A stretch of DNA of 64,000 nt from Mesostigma viride (GCA_009746045.1 RPFO01000072.1:765620-829619), one strand, 5' to 3'; shown: positions 10,895 through 21,487, counted from the stretch's first letter. Made by a program: numbers and translations. Notes: a model not told the origin generated them from the letters alone.

Positions 10895-12095
10895 CGAATT
10901 AATTAATTAATTAAACTCGTGCTCCCGTTGGGGAGTCACGGAGCACCGAAGTGCTTTTAATCCCTGTGTGTGCACTACAGGAGAAAGGGCAGAGACCCCC
11001 AGTCTCCTTCATGCCAAAGGCATGCCACAGCTGCAATCGGGCGCGGCTAGCTAAAAGGACAGGCTAACGATCCGGCAAACTGTGGGTGCAATAAGACCCA
11101 TGTGAGCATATCATAGCAAGGAGCGTGGGCAAGTAATCTGAACATAGCCAGGGCGTAGCATGGCTGTACTAGGACTAGGCTAAGGCTATGGCTGGTTGTG
11201 TACCGTGCGTTGGCGGCACGTGGCTAGGTGTGTTGGCACAGCTAGGCAACATTCTAGGCATGGCTGCCTTAGCGGCAGTGACGCCAATGGTTACAAGCTA
11301 GGGCTATTGCTATTCTAGCCCGCTGGGGGCGTCCACATCTTGTGGTTGATCATCAGGTCCCCGCCCCTCCAGTACACCTTGGGCTTCTGGGGGTCCTGCT
11401 TATGGCGGAGGTATTCCGGCCACAGGTCGCGTCGCTGCTGTTGCTGAGCGGGGGTGAGGTCGTCATCCAGCGTCCAGGTGAGGTCGTGCAACCGCTTGCG
11501 ACGAGAGAGGAACCGCTGCTTATCCTCAGGGGAGGGGAAGGTGAGTAGGACTGGTGGGGGAGCCGCCTTGTCCCGTGAGTGGGGAAGGCGGTGGCACCCA
11601 CGCAGTTCTACCTCACCTACCAGGCCCATGAGGGTAAGAAGCTGGTTCTTGAGCTCGTCAGCAAGAGAGGTTGACGTCTCACCTGGCTTCTGGGGGAAGC
11701 GACGTAGCACCACTCGGCACTCGCGGCGAGCGCGGTCGGTGACCTCCCGTTGCTGGGCCTGGCTGTGGTCCTCCAGCTCCTGGAGCTTTGTGGCGATGGC
11801 GTCGGTGGTGGAGGCGGTCGCTGACCGCAGCAGGTCCGCGTAGGAGAGCGGCGGGAGGTCGCCAGCATCCTGCCGGGGTGGCTGGGATGCAATGGTGGCC
11901 GTCTGCTCCGCTATCTTGGGGACCTGTGTGGCCAGGGCCTCGGTGTGGGCGGTGATGGCCTCAAGCTTCTTCAGGAGCACGCCACACTTGCCCTCCACCT
12001 GGTTAAGGCGAGAGACAAGTGCAGCATGCGTTTCCGAAGCCTGCGCCGCGGTGTGTAGCGCCGTGAACTGCCAGGGAATTTTCCGAAGCATTTAA
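10895..12095 (-). mobile_element. ORF1-only LINE derivative (half-LINE), copy 1
   Basis: Read on the minus strand: an ORF1 frame (12091-11315), about 400 bases of 3' UTR, the hairpin GTGCTCC...GGAGCAC (10919-10946), then a (TTAA)n tail. No reverse transcriptase lies between ORF1 and the tail, so the element mobilises, if at all, in trans. The 3' half recurs almost unchanged at about 27445-28112. Confidence 0.75.
11315..12091 (-). CDS. LINE ORF1-like RNA-binding protein (258 aa)
   Basis: The N-terminal part (about residues 10-60) is helical with heptad-like spacing (LVSRLNQVEGKCGVLLKKLEA). Next come a basic ELEDHSQAQQREVTDRARRE segment and an RRM-like stretch around RECRVVLRRF. A C-terminal domain follows with GCHRLPHSR, RFLSRRKRL, LDDDLTPAQQQQRRD and VYWRGGD. 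This layout (coiled coil, RRM-like, C-terminal domain) is that of L1-type ORF1 proteins, which coat element RNA and act as nucleic-acid chaperones. Two relatives lie at 12106-13485 and 32018-32545. The true N-terminus may be missing, because the frame stops 15 bases from an opposed ORF1 start at 12106. Confidence 0.7.
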   Translation of the reverse strand: MLRKIPWQFTALHTAAQASETHAALVSRLNQVEGKCGVLLKKLEAITAHTEALATQVPKIAEQTATIASQPPRQDAGDLPPLSYADLLRSATASTTDAIATKLQELEDHSQAQQREVTDRARRECRVVLRRFPQKPGETSTSLADELKNQLLTLMGLVGEVELRGCHRLPHSRDKAAPPPVLLTFPSPEDKQRFLSRRKRLHDLTWTLDDDLTPAQQQQRRDLWPEYLRHKQDPQKPKVYWRGGDLMINHKMWTPPAG

Positions 12096-12105
12096 GCAAT
12101 ATACG

Positions 12106-13485
12106 ATGAGCAAACGCCTCTCGACGCAACGCAGCCTGGCGGCTGCGCTCGGCAATGAAAATACGCCTGCAGCCTCGGCTGCAGCTTCGCCCACCGGCCC
12201 AGACGGCAACGGTGACACTAGTCGTGCACTGGTGCTCGCCCAGCCCTCCGGGCATGCCTCGCCATCTGCATCGCCTGAACCTAAGCGCAGTCGCTCTGCT
12301 GAGCCGCCCTGGGAAGAGATCACCTTTGACGTCAACGCCTCAAGCTTCTGGAAACGCACCCCAGGAGCCTTCATGGACGACGTGTTTTTCGGCACGCACG
12401 CCTCGCTTTTAGCCCTGTGCGTGCACCTCACGTCCCACAACGCGGCCGCTGGCCTGGTGACGGCCAGCTTGTCGACCCCGCCGAGGCTCTCCCAATCGTT
12501 CACCGCATGAATCGCCCCAAGCTCCAACGCTACGCCCTTTGCTCCCTCCATGGCCGCTCCGAAACCGCGATCTGGGCTTCCCCACTGCCCCCCCCCACCT
12601 TCCCCACTGAAGCCACCATCCGCACCCTCCTTAAGGAAGCTTTCGAGCAACACGTGACCCCCCTTGCCACAGATGGGAGGCACGCTGGCTGCTGAGCTTC
12701 CCACCATCCCCACCGCCACCGCCACCCTCCTCGCCTCCACACACCCCCCCCCTCCGCCTCCACCGACTCCATCACCGCCCAGCTCCGCGACATCGACCAG
12801 CGCCTCAAGGATAATGCAATCGCTATCGAGGTCCTGCAGAACACCGCAGGCCTCACCGCCCAGGCGGTGAAGGACATTGCCGCCAAGCCAGCCCCTGCTG
12901 GCCTGGCCGGCGATGCTCCTCCCATCACGACCTGGGCGGACATGCTTAAGCAACATACCACCTCCACCACCTCCGCCGTCGCAGCCCAGCTCCAGCGGCA
13001 GACGCTTGACCTCCGCGAGGAGGCCGAGCTCGCCAAGCGCAGCCTCAACGCCATACTCAAGAACTTCGACATGGAAGAAGGTGAGAATTCCGAGAAGCTT
13101 GCACGTGCGTTTGAGAGCAAAATCCTTGCACGCATGGGCCTTCTTGGTGAGATTAAGCTGACCGCCCACCGCCTCCCCCGCGCGCGGGGTAAGGCAGGGG
13201 CGCCTCCGCTTCTCAGTTCTCATCTTTAAGAGCCCAGCGGACAAGATTTCGTTTCTCAGACGCCGCAAGCGGCTCGAGAAGACTCCCTTCACCGTGGACG
13301 ACGACTTGACCCTGGCGCAGCAACAACGGCGACGGGAGCTATGGCCGACCTACCTCCAGCTCCGGCAGACCAAGGCGGGCCAGCCGGTGTACTGGAAGGG
13401 GGCGGCCATCTACGTCGGCCACAAGCCCTGGCACGCGACCCCCTCGACCACCGCGGCCCCAGCGACTCCAGCAGCCCCAGCCTAG
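12106..13485 (+). pseudogene. LINE ORF1, plus-strand copy with frameshifts
   Basis: The frame begins MSKRLSTQRSLAAALGNE at 12106 and runs to about 12510. Homology continues in other frames: 12867-13229 (TTWADMLKQH, the RRM-like AKRSLNAILKNFDMEEGENS, AHRLPRARGK) and 13230-13485 (FLRRRKRLEK, DDDLTLAQQQRRRELWPTYL, QPVYWKGAA, then a proline/alanine-rich end). At least two shifts break it. It supplies the N-terminus that the neighbouring minus-strand ORF1 lacks: a basic, Ala/Ser/Pro-rich head of about 70 residues. Confidence 0.7.
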
Positions 13486-13689
13486 GGGAATACAGCAGCA
13501 GTAGTCTAGAATAGTTAGACAGTGGCCTTGTACATGCCCGCCAACTACAGGCACTATACCAGCTGATGCCTAGCCTTTTTAGTCATGTACATGTGTGCCT
13601 ATGATGAGCCACCCTCCAGATGATGCCTAGCTTTATTTAATTATGCAGTGCCCATGCAGAGAGCTGCTCTCTGCTGAGATTAAAAATTA

Positions 13690-14160
13690 AATTAAATTAA
13701 ATCATAACATGCCTCCGTTGGGAGATCATGTAGCACATATTCCATGATGGATGGGGTGGAGGAAGCCGCGTAATCGAACTAGATCCTAACTCAAAGCTAT
13801 CTCTAGAAAATCCTAACTACACTACTCATCAAAACGTCGCCTCCGCTTGGGGGGAGGGGGCTTGCCCACAGGGTCGGGCATGTGCGCCTTGACAATCCTC
13901 TTCCACCGCGTCTTGTCCTGCATGGCAGTCCAAAGACGGGAGAGAGAGTGGATGCGGTGCTCAAACTGGGCTGGGACCACTAGGTCGTCCAGCAACATCT
14001 GGATGTAGGTCGTGACAGGTTTCCCTACCCTTTTGGGAATGTCCTTGGGGCCAGGCCAGGTCAGAATGTGATCTGCTGAGATGCCACGCTCTAGCTTTTG
14101 TATAGCTATGATGATCTTCCCCCACATGACATGCTCCCCCTTAGCTGGGCATAGCATGAT
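13690..14160 (-). mobile_element. 5'-truncated LINE: ORF2 C-terminus and 3' end
   Basis: A 111-aa frame (14157-13822) resembles the extreme C-terminus of the ORF2 at 37800-38149: HILTWPGPKD, QMLLDDL, a W-A-M-x-D-K-x-x-W-x-x-I pattern, then PVGKPPPPKRRRR. The 3' side carries ATGTGCTACATGATCTCCCA, a CTCCCAACGGAG hairpin and a (TTTAA)n tail (13684-13703). It lies tail-to-tail with the ORF1 copy on its left. Confidence 0.65.
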
Positions 14161-14199
14161 AGATCATGAGGGTGCAGGTGCCCTGGTGCACCTAGAGCA

Positions 14200-14325
14200 A
14201 GTGTCGTTTACATTCCCACCCTTGCAGGAAGTAGCTTAGAATGTATGATAGGCCATATGCCCCTTCTCAAGGGCTATGTGCTACATATACTCCCAAGGGA
14301 GTTATGTTCCTAATTAATTAATAGT
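14200..14325 (+). mobile_element. LINE 3' end fragment
   Basis: Same order as 10310-10430: GAATGTATGATAGGCCATAT, CCCCTTCTCAAGGG, GTGCTACATATACTCCC, AGGGAGTTATGTTCCTAATT, then TAATTAATAG. There is no coding part. Confidence 0.6.
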
Positions 14326-14650
14326 TGTCTCAGTCCTTGAGGATCGACGAATGGTACATGCCTGTTTAGTGTAGTAAGTAATTTACATGAGGAAAGCACG
14401 ATCGATGCGGCTGGGGTCATTCAAGGCTGAAAAGGCAACCAAAGTTGGATTATCCGTCAATCAATAAATTAGGTTAGAATTCACACAAATATACATTCTA
14501 CGACTACGTAGCAGATGCTAACTATTTGCCAGGCTAACTACCAAGATTCCAATAAAGCATACAAAATTCCACACCATAATCCTTGCCTGATGTGCACAGC
14601 TTCTTCAATCCCATTCGCTTCAGCCACTACCACCTGCCACATTATGTTTT

Positions 14651-14655
14651 TACAC
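14651..14655 (-). terminator. Putative poly(A) signal TGTAA of the acyltransferase gene
   Basis: TGTAA on the minus strand, about 107 bases past the stop codon. This pentamer is the usual poly(A) signal of green algae. Its use here is inferred from position only. Confidence 0.4.
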
Positions 14656-14761
14656 AAGCACATTGTCTACACGTCATGCAGCGCACAACGAAGCACTTCG
14701 ACCACAACGCTCAATCCCCGCACGTGCTTCATTCGACCGAGCACCGCTACAACAACTCTGC

Positions 14762-16920
14762 TCAGGACAGCTTGGCGGTGAGGCTTGCGACCGCGTTCTT
14801 GGCGGCCTCCTGCACCTTCTCGTTCTTCTCAAACCCGTGGTGCACGATCAGGCCCAGGATGAAGACGGAGGCGATCCAGACGGGGAACGCCCACGGGTAC
14901 GCGCTGAGGGGGCCGCCGAACAGCTTGGTGGCGATCACCTTCTTGTACATGACCTGGCCGACGGGGCCGTGCACAATGTACAGCGCAAAGCTCAGGTTGC
15001 CCAGCGCTACCAGGGGGCCCCAGGAGAGGGCCTTGGCCACGGGGCCGTTGCCCGAGAGCGACTCGCGGTGGAGCCGCATGAAGAAGGCGATGGTCAGCGG
15101 GATGAAGATGAGGCCGCGGGTGAGCATGTCGTTGATGGCCACCCAGCCAAACCCGCGCGCCAGAATAATGCCCACCATGCCCAGGAGCGGGATGAGGGCT
15201 GACTGCGACAGCGGGGCAGGGTCACCCTCCTTGACTGCCTGCACCTTGTCCTTGGGGTCGACGCCGTCGAGCATGACCAGGCGCGCGGCAGTAGCACCCA
15301 TAAGGATTTCGATCAGCGCGTAGAAGGGGTGGAAGCGCATCGTGTTGAAAAGGAGCAGGTTGGCATGCTGCTTGCCGGCGAGCATGCCATCCAGCGCGGT
15401 CCAGCTGTTTGTGCCGTACGAGTAGCCCAGCTTGGCCAGCACGGAGACGACGGTGAGCGTGACGAGCGTGGCCTTGAGCGCCTTCTTGTCGAACTTGCAC
15501 ATGCGGGGCAGCACATAGGGCAGCACCAGCATCGCGAACGCGAGCGCGGACAGGAACCAGGTGGGCGCGTTCCACAGCTCGGCGTGCCCGGGGAACCAGG
15601 CCTGCGAGAGCGAAGTGGTGATCAGAGCGTGCAGCGCGGTCTTGATCGGGCCGTTGAAGGTCAGGTCCGCAAATAGGAACACGGGCGCGAACAGCGCCTG
15701 GATGAGCAGGTAGGTTGGGTAGAAGCCAGAGACGCGGCCGAGGAAGTAGCCGACCTCGGGCTGGAGGCGGGGCGACGCCTGAGGGAACGGGAAGAAGGAA
15801 AGCAAAGAGAGAAAAAATCAGGGAGCGACAAAGTTTGGATTGCGAACATGAAGAAGTGTGGACCGTTAGATGAGCTATCATGGCATAAAGGATGATGCAT
15901 TGATAAACCTTGAAGGAGATGGAAAGGGAAGAATGTTTCGTAGCTGGGGATGCACGGGATATCATTAGCGGGGGTTGCAGTAAAAGTCACTCGAAACAAA
16001 AAGAAAATTGGAACGACACAACTTTTCTATATTCAATTCGTAATATTCGTGGAGTATTCGCCAAGATAAATGTTTACACTGAGCCATATTAGATAGTGCA
16101 GGCATCGCAAATTCTAGGGGAAAATTCATTGGGCAAACGCATCTCATATTGCTACGGCCGCACAGGAAAAGCTACACAGTCAAGTCCGAAGAAACTGTAG
16201 CATTCTCGTCGGCAATACCGATTCTGAATTTTAACACGGAACTCTGGATTTGCACAGGTGTGGCGATCGGCTTTATACAGGCTTATAATATTATGGATTA
16301 ATATATAGTGCACTGGTTGGGGTGGAGAACCTCAAGATACTACAAGAAGGCGAACAACTTCAACAGCGTCAAAAGATCGCTGCATGCAGTGGAATTCCTG
16401 CTAGAACCGCAGGACGCACCTCATATTTCCCGATCTCGCTGCTCGTGTAAGCGGCCAGGTATCCGGAGAGCACGAAAAACGCGCCCACGGCCACGTTAAT
16501 CTGCGAGAACATCCGAAGGATTAGTTGGTCCTTCGTGGCCATGGCGATGAAATGACCAGTTGCGATATACGCTACAAGGAAGAAACGGCAGGCATCGAAG
16601 GCTGGAAGACGGGGCTTCTTTGCCTTTTCTGGTTTCGCTGCTGGAGCAGCTCCGGCCGCAGAGCACCGAACGACACCATGGCGGATCCCGCCAGTTTTGC
16701 ACAGCGATGGACGACTGGCTGGAGCCAGGAGCTCAAATGTGCTGGCTCGGGAGCGAAGCTGCGATTGTAAATGACAGGATTGCTGAATGGCAGAGCGACG
16801 AGGTAAGCACGGAATTCCTCGGGCGCAGGGCACAGAACGAATGGCATTGCGAGGTGCACTGGCTGCAGTAGAGGGGGCCACTGCCCTTGACAGGCTGAAA
16901 GCCATGGTGGACGCCACCAT
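14762..16920 (-). CDS. Acyltransferase-3 family membrane protein, plastid-like leader
   Basis: Two exons, 16920-16420 and 15778-14762, are joined in phase 0 across a 641-bp intron (donor GAG/GTGCGT, acceptor CCCTCAG/GCG), giving 505 aa. Two ATGs open the frame; the second, six codons in, sits in CCACCATGG and may be preferred. Residues 1-90 are Ser/Ala/Arg-rich with few acids, as in plastid transit peptides. About 10 hydrophobic segments follow. Family motifs seen are FDACRFFLVAYIATGHF (first helix, with its His), FFVLSGYLAAY, NAPTWFLSALAF and LGNLSFALYIVHGP (second His). Members of PF01757 move acyl groups from the membrane to sugars or other acceptors; the substrate cannot be told from sequence. 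The gene looks intact. Confidence 0.85.
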
Positions 16921-17188
16921 TTTCCCGTAAGGAAATCAGCAGCAACACTTCAACGTATATATGAATTTCCTGGGCGCGCCCCACACCCGAAATGGCTCGC
17001 CTTTCTTGTGTGCACAAACCTTCGACCTTCGTTTCGTTTTTGGGATCTGGCGCCCGGTTGTGTAGGTCTCGCAGCGTGTTGACGTCAATTGCGTTGACGT
17101 CAGCTAGACTGCCAGAGTCCAGCTGTTTCGTTGGATCTGCGTCCCGACTCCCGAGCTGGCTACCCAAGTACAAAAACATGTGAGAAAA

Positions 17189-17371
17189 CCCTGTCGGACC
17201 ACCGGCGCGGAAATAAACTCAACTCAAACTCAACTCAAGTACAAAAACATCCAGTATCGCTATCGATACTTATATTTACTGACAGGTAGAAAAGTTTAGT
17301 ATCCATTTCCCTGTCGGTTCACCGGCGTGGGAATAAACTAAACTCAACTCAACTCAACTCAACTCAACTCA
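17189..17371 (+). repeat. Two copies of an (ACTCA)n-tailed repeat end
   Basis: CCTGTCGGACCACCGGCG...AATAAACTCAACTCAA at about 17190 recurs as CCTGTCGGTTCACCGGCG...AATAAACTAAACTCAACTCA at about 17309. Each ends in an ACTCA/ACTAA-type pentamer run. They look like 3' tails of two short retroelement insertions upstream of the acyltransferase promoter. Confidence 0.55.
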
Positions 17372-17804
17372 CTAGCATTCTGAATATTTGAACAAAACCT
17401 TTGGGGAAGCGGAAAGTTTCCCCAGATTTTGTACGGTAAACGGTTAAAAAAATTGGGGCAACGTGGCGACTGGAGAAGGCCGAGAAGCAACCACCAGGGC
17501 TGACAGGTTCTTTTGCGGGCGCGAACTGCGAAGGGAAAATCCCGCGGGAAAAAGGGGGGGTGAAAGCTGCCCGAATAAAGGTCCGGCATTCAGCATTGTA
17601 CACCACGAACAGGCGGGCATGGCTTAAAACGCGACGAGCGAATAAAACATTTCTCCATGCCTGATGCTAATTTATGGGTAATAACATAGTGCAACAAAAG
17701 GCTTGATGATCTTCTCTATACAGGCTTGACCAGCCATTACGGGGACGGAGAACTACCGGCCGAGCATGAATTCTTCGCAAGTATGATTTGGCCATGGGAT
17801 CATC

Positions 17805-18547
17805 ATGGCAGGAATGGTCGCCCAGGAATCTCTTTGCGTAAGAAGCATAGAGAGAATCCGAAACTGTTTGAGGCAAGCTACGTCTCTCGCAACCAGCGAC
17901 GAGAGCCTCCGCGTGCAATTACAGAGATGCGCCGATGGAACTGACGCAGTAGATGGGTCCCCTGTCCCCTTCTCGCTGCTGCGACAGGCAGTTAGTCTCC
18001 TGCGCGACGCTAAAGTAGCCCGGCGGCGACCACAGTTGGGTTCACCGGGTAGTCGCTGGTAGCGGCGTGGTATTTAATTCTCCGGGATCAGCACCGCGGG
18101 TACGTACGTAGACTGCAGGATGATGGGTATTTTGGGTTTGCTCGTATCCGCTTGCATAGCAGCCTGCCTATCTCCGGCTCCGTTCCAAATTCATCAACTA
18201 GACGCGACACTCTGTTTTGCTCTCGGGGCGATGGGGGAGGTGAGAATGCGCACGTGTTGGAGACTTTTCGGTCAGCTGAGCGGTTAGCGCACTTGACCTC
18301 CCGACTACAGTTACCAGAACGGAGATCTGGGTCCTCGGCCCCTGCCATGCGCCCGTGACGTCATCCGTGCAAAACCCCGAGCTTCAGAAACGGCTCGACG
18401 CGATCCAGGACACGCTGGACAAGAAGGCGTACGCCAGCATGGTCAAGGACGTGGCCAAGAGCGGCCCCTTCCCCGGGCAAGACTCTATTTCGGGAGAAGC
18501 GCAGGACCCCATCGAGATGACGTCGTTCCGTCACTCGCTATCTTTCG
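17805..18547 (+). CDS. Vma12/TMEM199-like V-ATPase assembly factor, 5' part
   Basis: Proposed exon 1 is 17805-about 18052: the ATG starts MAGMVAQESL, with helical text such as PFSLLRQAVSLLRDAK. Proposed exon 2 is about 18311-18547: TEIWVLGP, then NPELQKRLDAIQDTLDKKAY, then IEMTSFRHSLSFG ending at donor G/GTACGC. The NPEL-x-x-RL motif plus the following helix and the SFG end resemble the conserved cytosolic part of Vma12/TMEM199. That ER protein helps assemble the V0 sector of the vacuolar H+-ATPase. The two membrane helices that should follow are not recognised. A Copia element starts 51 bases into the next intron. A weak candidate for exon 3 is the acceptor at 26325 (CTGGCAG/TGAAGTTGGTG), but that frame stops after nine codons. 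The exon 1/2 junction is inferred from phase and is less certain. Confidence 0.55.
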
Positions 18548-18593
18548 GTACGCCGTCCGCGCGTGCGCAGGCCACCAAGACACTGCCGTGGTC

Positions 18594-18598
18594 GTGTA
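18594..18598. repeat. Target-site duplication, left copy (GTGTA)
   Basis: GTGTA directly precedes the left LTR and is repeated at 26119-26123 directly after the right LTR. Five base pairs is the normal length for Copia integrases. Confidence 0.9.
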
Positions 18599-18977
18599 AG
18601 TTATGCAACACAAAGCTTGGAATGCTTGGGCACTGCCAAATGGCGTGTGTGTGCGTGAACGACGAGACACCTTGGCATTAGGATAATGTGGCACATATAC
18701 TGCTGGCCAGCCGTCAACGATGGCTGGCCAGACTTTGCGTAAGTTAAACTAACTTACTGATCCTGGACGGACTAGCCTATCAGTTACAACCTGATCTAGT
18801 CAGTCCTAACATGACAACTACAGTCCCGGTACCGAGGTACCGGCTCATCACATACTGAGTACAGCCACGTGTCCATGCCACGACTGTTCTAGTCCAGCAC
18901 CGTCCCAGTACCCAATTGGGCGCCGGCGGTGCTGGCACGTGTCCACTTAGGCTACAGGCGGGAGACTTAGACTAACT
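18599..18977 (-). repeat. 3' LTR of the Copia element
   Basis: 379 bp, same as 25740-26118. It contains a CGGTACCGAGGTACCG palindrome and a CTGGCCAGCCGTCAACGATG / GGCTGGCCAG inverted pair, possible promoter or packaging structures. Confidence 0.9.
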
Positions 18978-18985
18978 CCCACTTT
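18978..18985 (-). promoter_or_regulatory. Polypurine tract
   Basis: AAAGTGGG on the minus strand, directly before the 3' LTR start. It is the expected plus-strand DNA primer of reverse transcription. Confidence 0.6.
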
Positions 18986-19360
18986 AAGTTTTCTTTGGGT
19001 TTCAACAGAAACACACATAGCCATCAAATGGACGCAGCCATTCCCAATGCCTTAAAAAACTGTCAGATAACCTACTAGGACCCAAAGGTCACCTCACACA
19101 TGTACAAGAGATGCATTAAAAAGGCCCCATGTCTCAAGCATGGTTTCTTAACTGAGTGAGATGGGTGCTCCAGGCCCCAGCATGTCATGGTCATCCAAAC
19201 AAGTGTCTCACAAAATTTTATTCAATAAATAACACATTCATCATGTCCCAACTTTCTAGACCAGTGCTTCTCACTGTCAGAAAACTACCCAGCTGCCACT
19301 GCAGCCTTTCAGCTGCAGTATTAGGCAGGGGGTCATGGGCTAACATGTACAATGTGCCAG

Positions 19361-21487
19361 TCACTTCAGACTGTAACCAGGGTTCATCAACCCATACAAG
19401 ACCTGGTATTGTGGTCCTGCTGCTTGTGGCACCTTGGTCAGTGCATCTGCAGCATTGTCTTTGTCCCTGACGTGGGCTTTAGACTCCAGGTACTTGCATT
19501 CCTGTTTTAGCACAATCCAATCCAGGTCCGAGTGTACAGCCAAAGGATTGGCAAGGAAAGAGATGATAGATTGAGAGTCAGTCAGCAAATGTGCTTTCAC
19601 TCCTGCAGAGCTACCAGCCTGGTGTTGAAGCCAGACCAGCAAGTGATTGAGATACCTTGCATGCAAGACAGAAGATACCACAGCCCTGCATTCAGCTACA
19701 TTGCTACTCACAGCTTTCCTCTTGTGCAATCTACTGAACCAGGAGACTAGTGACTTCTTCCCACCTTGGTTATGCAGGAAAAACAATCCAGCCTCTCTGG
19801 CTTGAACCTTGGTAACTACCCTGGACTCCATTGAACTATCCATCATGCACGTGATGTGAATGGGAGTAAACAGGTCCAGTGAGTGAAGCATCAAAGGTGG
19901 ACCATCATGCAACAACTGCTTGATTGCCCGTGCTCCTACCTCCTGTAGTACCTCATCATCTACCCTGCTCACAAAAGCCAGGTGGGGTGCACATGTAGCA
20001 CATAGCCAACCAAGCTTGCCTCTAATGGTAGGGCACATGTCAGGGGTGATGTGAACAGGCAGGACATCCAGACAAGACTTAATGTATTCAGCAGAGGCCT
20101 GCATGGAACAAACCCAGCTGCCCTGCTGCTGCAGCAACTCAAGCATCATGCCACAGAACTTGACTGGCTCCTTGCCCAGCTCTAGCTGCTTGCCAATCTC
20201 AAAACTGGCAGACACCTGAGCTATGAAAGCATCCACTGCAGCTCTAGGACCTGAGATTAACTGATCATCCCCATGCCAGACAAACATCATCATTCCATCA
20301 GGGTGTGGGATGACAAACAGGCAAGGGTCAATGTCATCATAGGTGGCCCCTAGCTTCATGAATACCTCCTGTGCAGACAGCCTAAAAATTTTTGGAGCTG
20401 ACTGCAACCCTTCAACCCCCAGGTTTGGCCTCAACAAGGGTTGAACAATATCCCTGTGCCACACCTTAGGAGTATTCACCACGTATACCTGACCTCTCCA
20501 GACCTGCTGTGCTATGGCAGGGTCCCCCTTTAGAAAGGCTCTTTTGATATCTGTGGCTTTACACACATAATCCTTCCCTGTATTAAGCTGATGCAAAAAC
20601 AAGGAAAGCAACACCTTGAGAGACGTTTGCTGAATACCAGGAGTATAAAGCTCAGCCTCTGTCAGCTCTGTAGAGCCCCTGAACTCAGTAACACATGGCC
20701 TAGCATGGAAAATGGGTGGTCCCCCATCAGCCTGAGGTTTATGCTTGCACACAAACTTTAACCTTAGCTTCTTGGCCCCAGCTGGCATAGCATCAAGAGG
20801 AGTCACAGGTGGTGTGTGTGTGGGACTACGTGCATCTGGAACAACCCACTCCTCCCTGGCTTTGGTAAAAGCCTCAAGCCACTTAAGAAACCCAATCTGC
20901 GTCTGGCAGTCCCGTACAATATCATCATAGGACAGGGGAGACATGGATGCAACATCCCATCTACCAAGCCCAAACGCTGAAGGGTGTAGCTTTTGAGAGT
21001 GTATGAGGTCCTCCACACACGGTTCCTGACCTGGGAGGTACTTGGGCTTAACTGCATTGATGGCAGCATCCAACCCAGTGCTAATCTGGCTCAAAGGGAT
21101 TTTAAAATGATCTAGAGGCACCTGTCCTACCCCTGCCACACTCAACCTCCCAGCTGAGATGACAACACCAGGGTAAGATACAAAAGGTTCCCCTAACAGG
21201 GCATTCCCTGAGTAGCCCTCAACCACCTGAAATGGAGTGGGCATACCCAAGATTTGAATGCTCACCTGACCTTTGACCTGCATTTTGGTTTTGCCTGAAA
21301 AATCTGACACTCTAGCCCATGGTGAGGCCTTCATTTTCAGACCAGATACAGCTTCTGCACTGATGATACTCACCTGTGCTTGGGTGTCTACAGCCAAAAT
21401 ACTAGGATCTTGACCTGCATCCCCTACAGCATTGACCTGTGCTGTACCTGTTGCCACAACTGCTTTAGTGTTGTGTGCCTTGTGCAA
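19361..21487 (-). CDS. Copia Pol part 2: retropepsin, reverse transcriptase, RNase H
   Basis: A 708-aa frame in -1 relation to the integrase frame, overlapping its end by about 64 bases; no ATG is needed if entry is by frameshift. Residues about 30-130: retropepsin-like, with LAVDTQAQVSIIS (DTQA where DTGA is usual) and ALLGEPFV. Residues about 240-480: Copia-type RT (RVT_2) with KATDIKRAFLKGD (first Asp) and FVWHGDDQLISG (the YVDD equivalent, both Asp kept). Residues about 540-690: RNase H with SSNVAECRAV, LLTDSQSI and HVRDKDNAADALTK. It copies element RNA and matures the polyprotein. The protease lies between IN and RT, not before IN as in known Copia elements. Confidence 0.88.
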   Translation of the reverse strand: MHKAHNTKAVVATGTAQVNAVGDAGQDPSILAVDTQAQVSIISAEAVSGLKMKASPWARVSDFSGKTKMQVKGQVSIQILGMPTPFQVVEGYSGNALLGEPFVSYPGVVISAGRLSVAGVGQVPLDHFKIPLSQISTGLDAAINAVKPKYLPGQEPCVEDLIHSQKLHPSAFGLGRWDVASMSPLSYDDIVRDCQTQIGFLKWLEAFTKAREEWVVPDARSPTHTPPVTPLDAMPAGAKKLRLKFVCKHKPQADGGPPIFHARPCVTEFRGSTELTEAELYTPGIQQTSLKVLLSLFLHQLNTGKDYVCKATDIKRAFLKGDPAIAQQVWRGQVYVVNTPKVWHRDIVQPLLRPNLGVEGLQSAPKIFRLSAQEVFMKLGATYDDIDPCLFVIPHPDGMMMFVWHGDDQLISGPRAAVDAFIAQVSASFEIGKQLELGKEPVKFCGMMLELLQQQGSWVCSMQASAEYIKSCLDVLPVHITPDMCPTIRGKLGWLCATCAPHLAFVSRVDDEVLQEVGARAIKQLLHDGPPLMLHSLDLFTPIHITCMMDSSMESRVVTKVQAREAGLFFLHNQGGKKSLVSWFSRLHKRKAVSSNVAECRAVVSSVLHARYLNHLLVWLQHQAGSSAGVKAHLLTDSQSIISFLANPLAVHSDLDWIVLKQECKYLESKAHVRDKDNAADALTKVPQAAGPQYQVLYGLMNPGYSLK

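Noticed and set aside
12003-13292. 429-aa minus-strand frame
   Set aside because: Antisense to the ORF1 copy with low-complexity Gly/Val text; G+C-rich shadow.
15222-15965. 247-aa minus-strand frame overlapping the acyltransferase
   Set aside because: Alternate frame of the true exon 2; Arg/Ala-rich shadow with no membrane helices.
18270-18345. tRNA-like D-arm text AGCTGAGCGGTTAGCGC
   Set aside because: No matching T-arm (GGTTCGA) at proper distance and no acceptor stem; overlaps a predicted exon.
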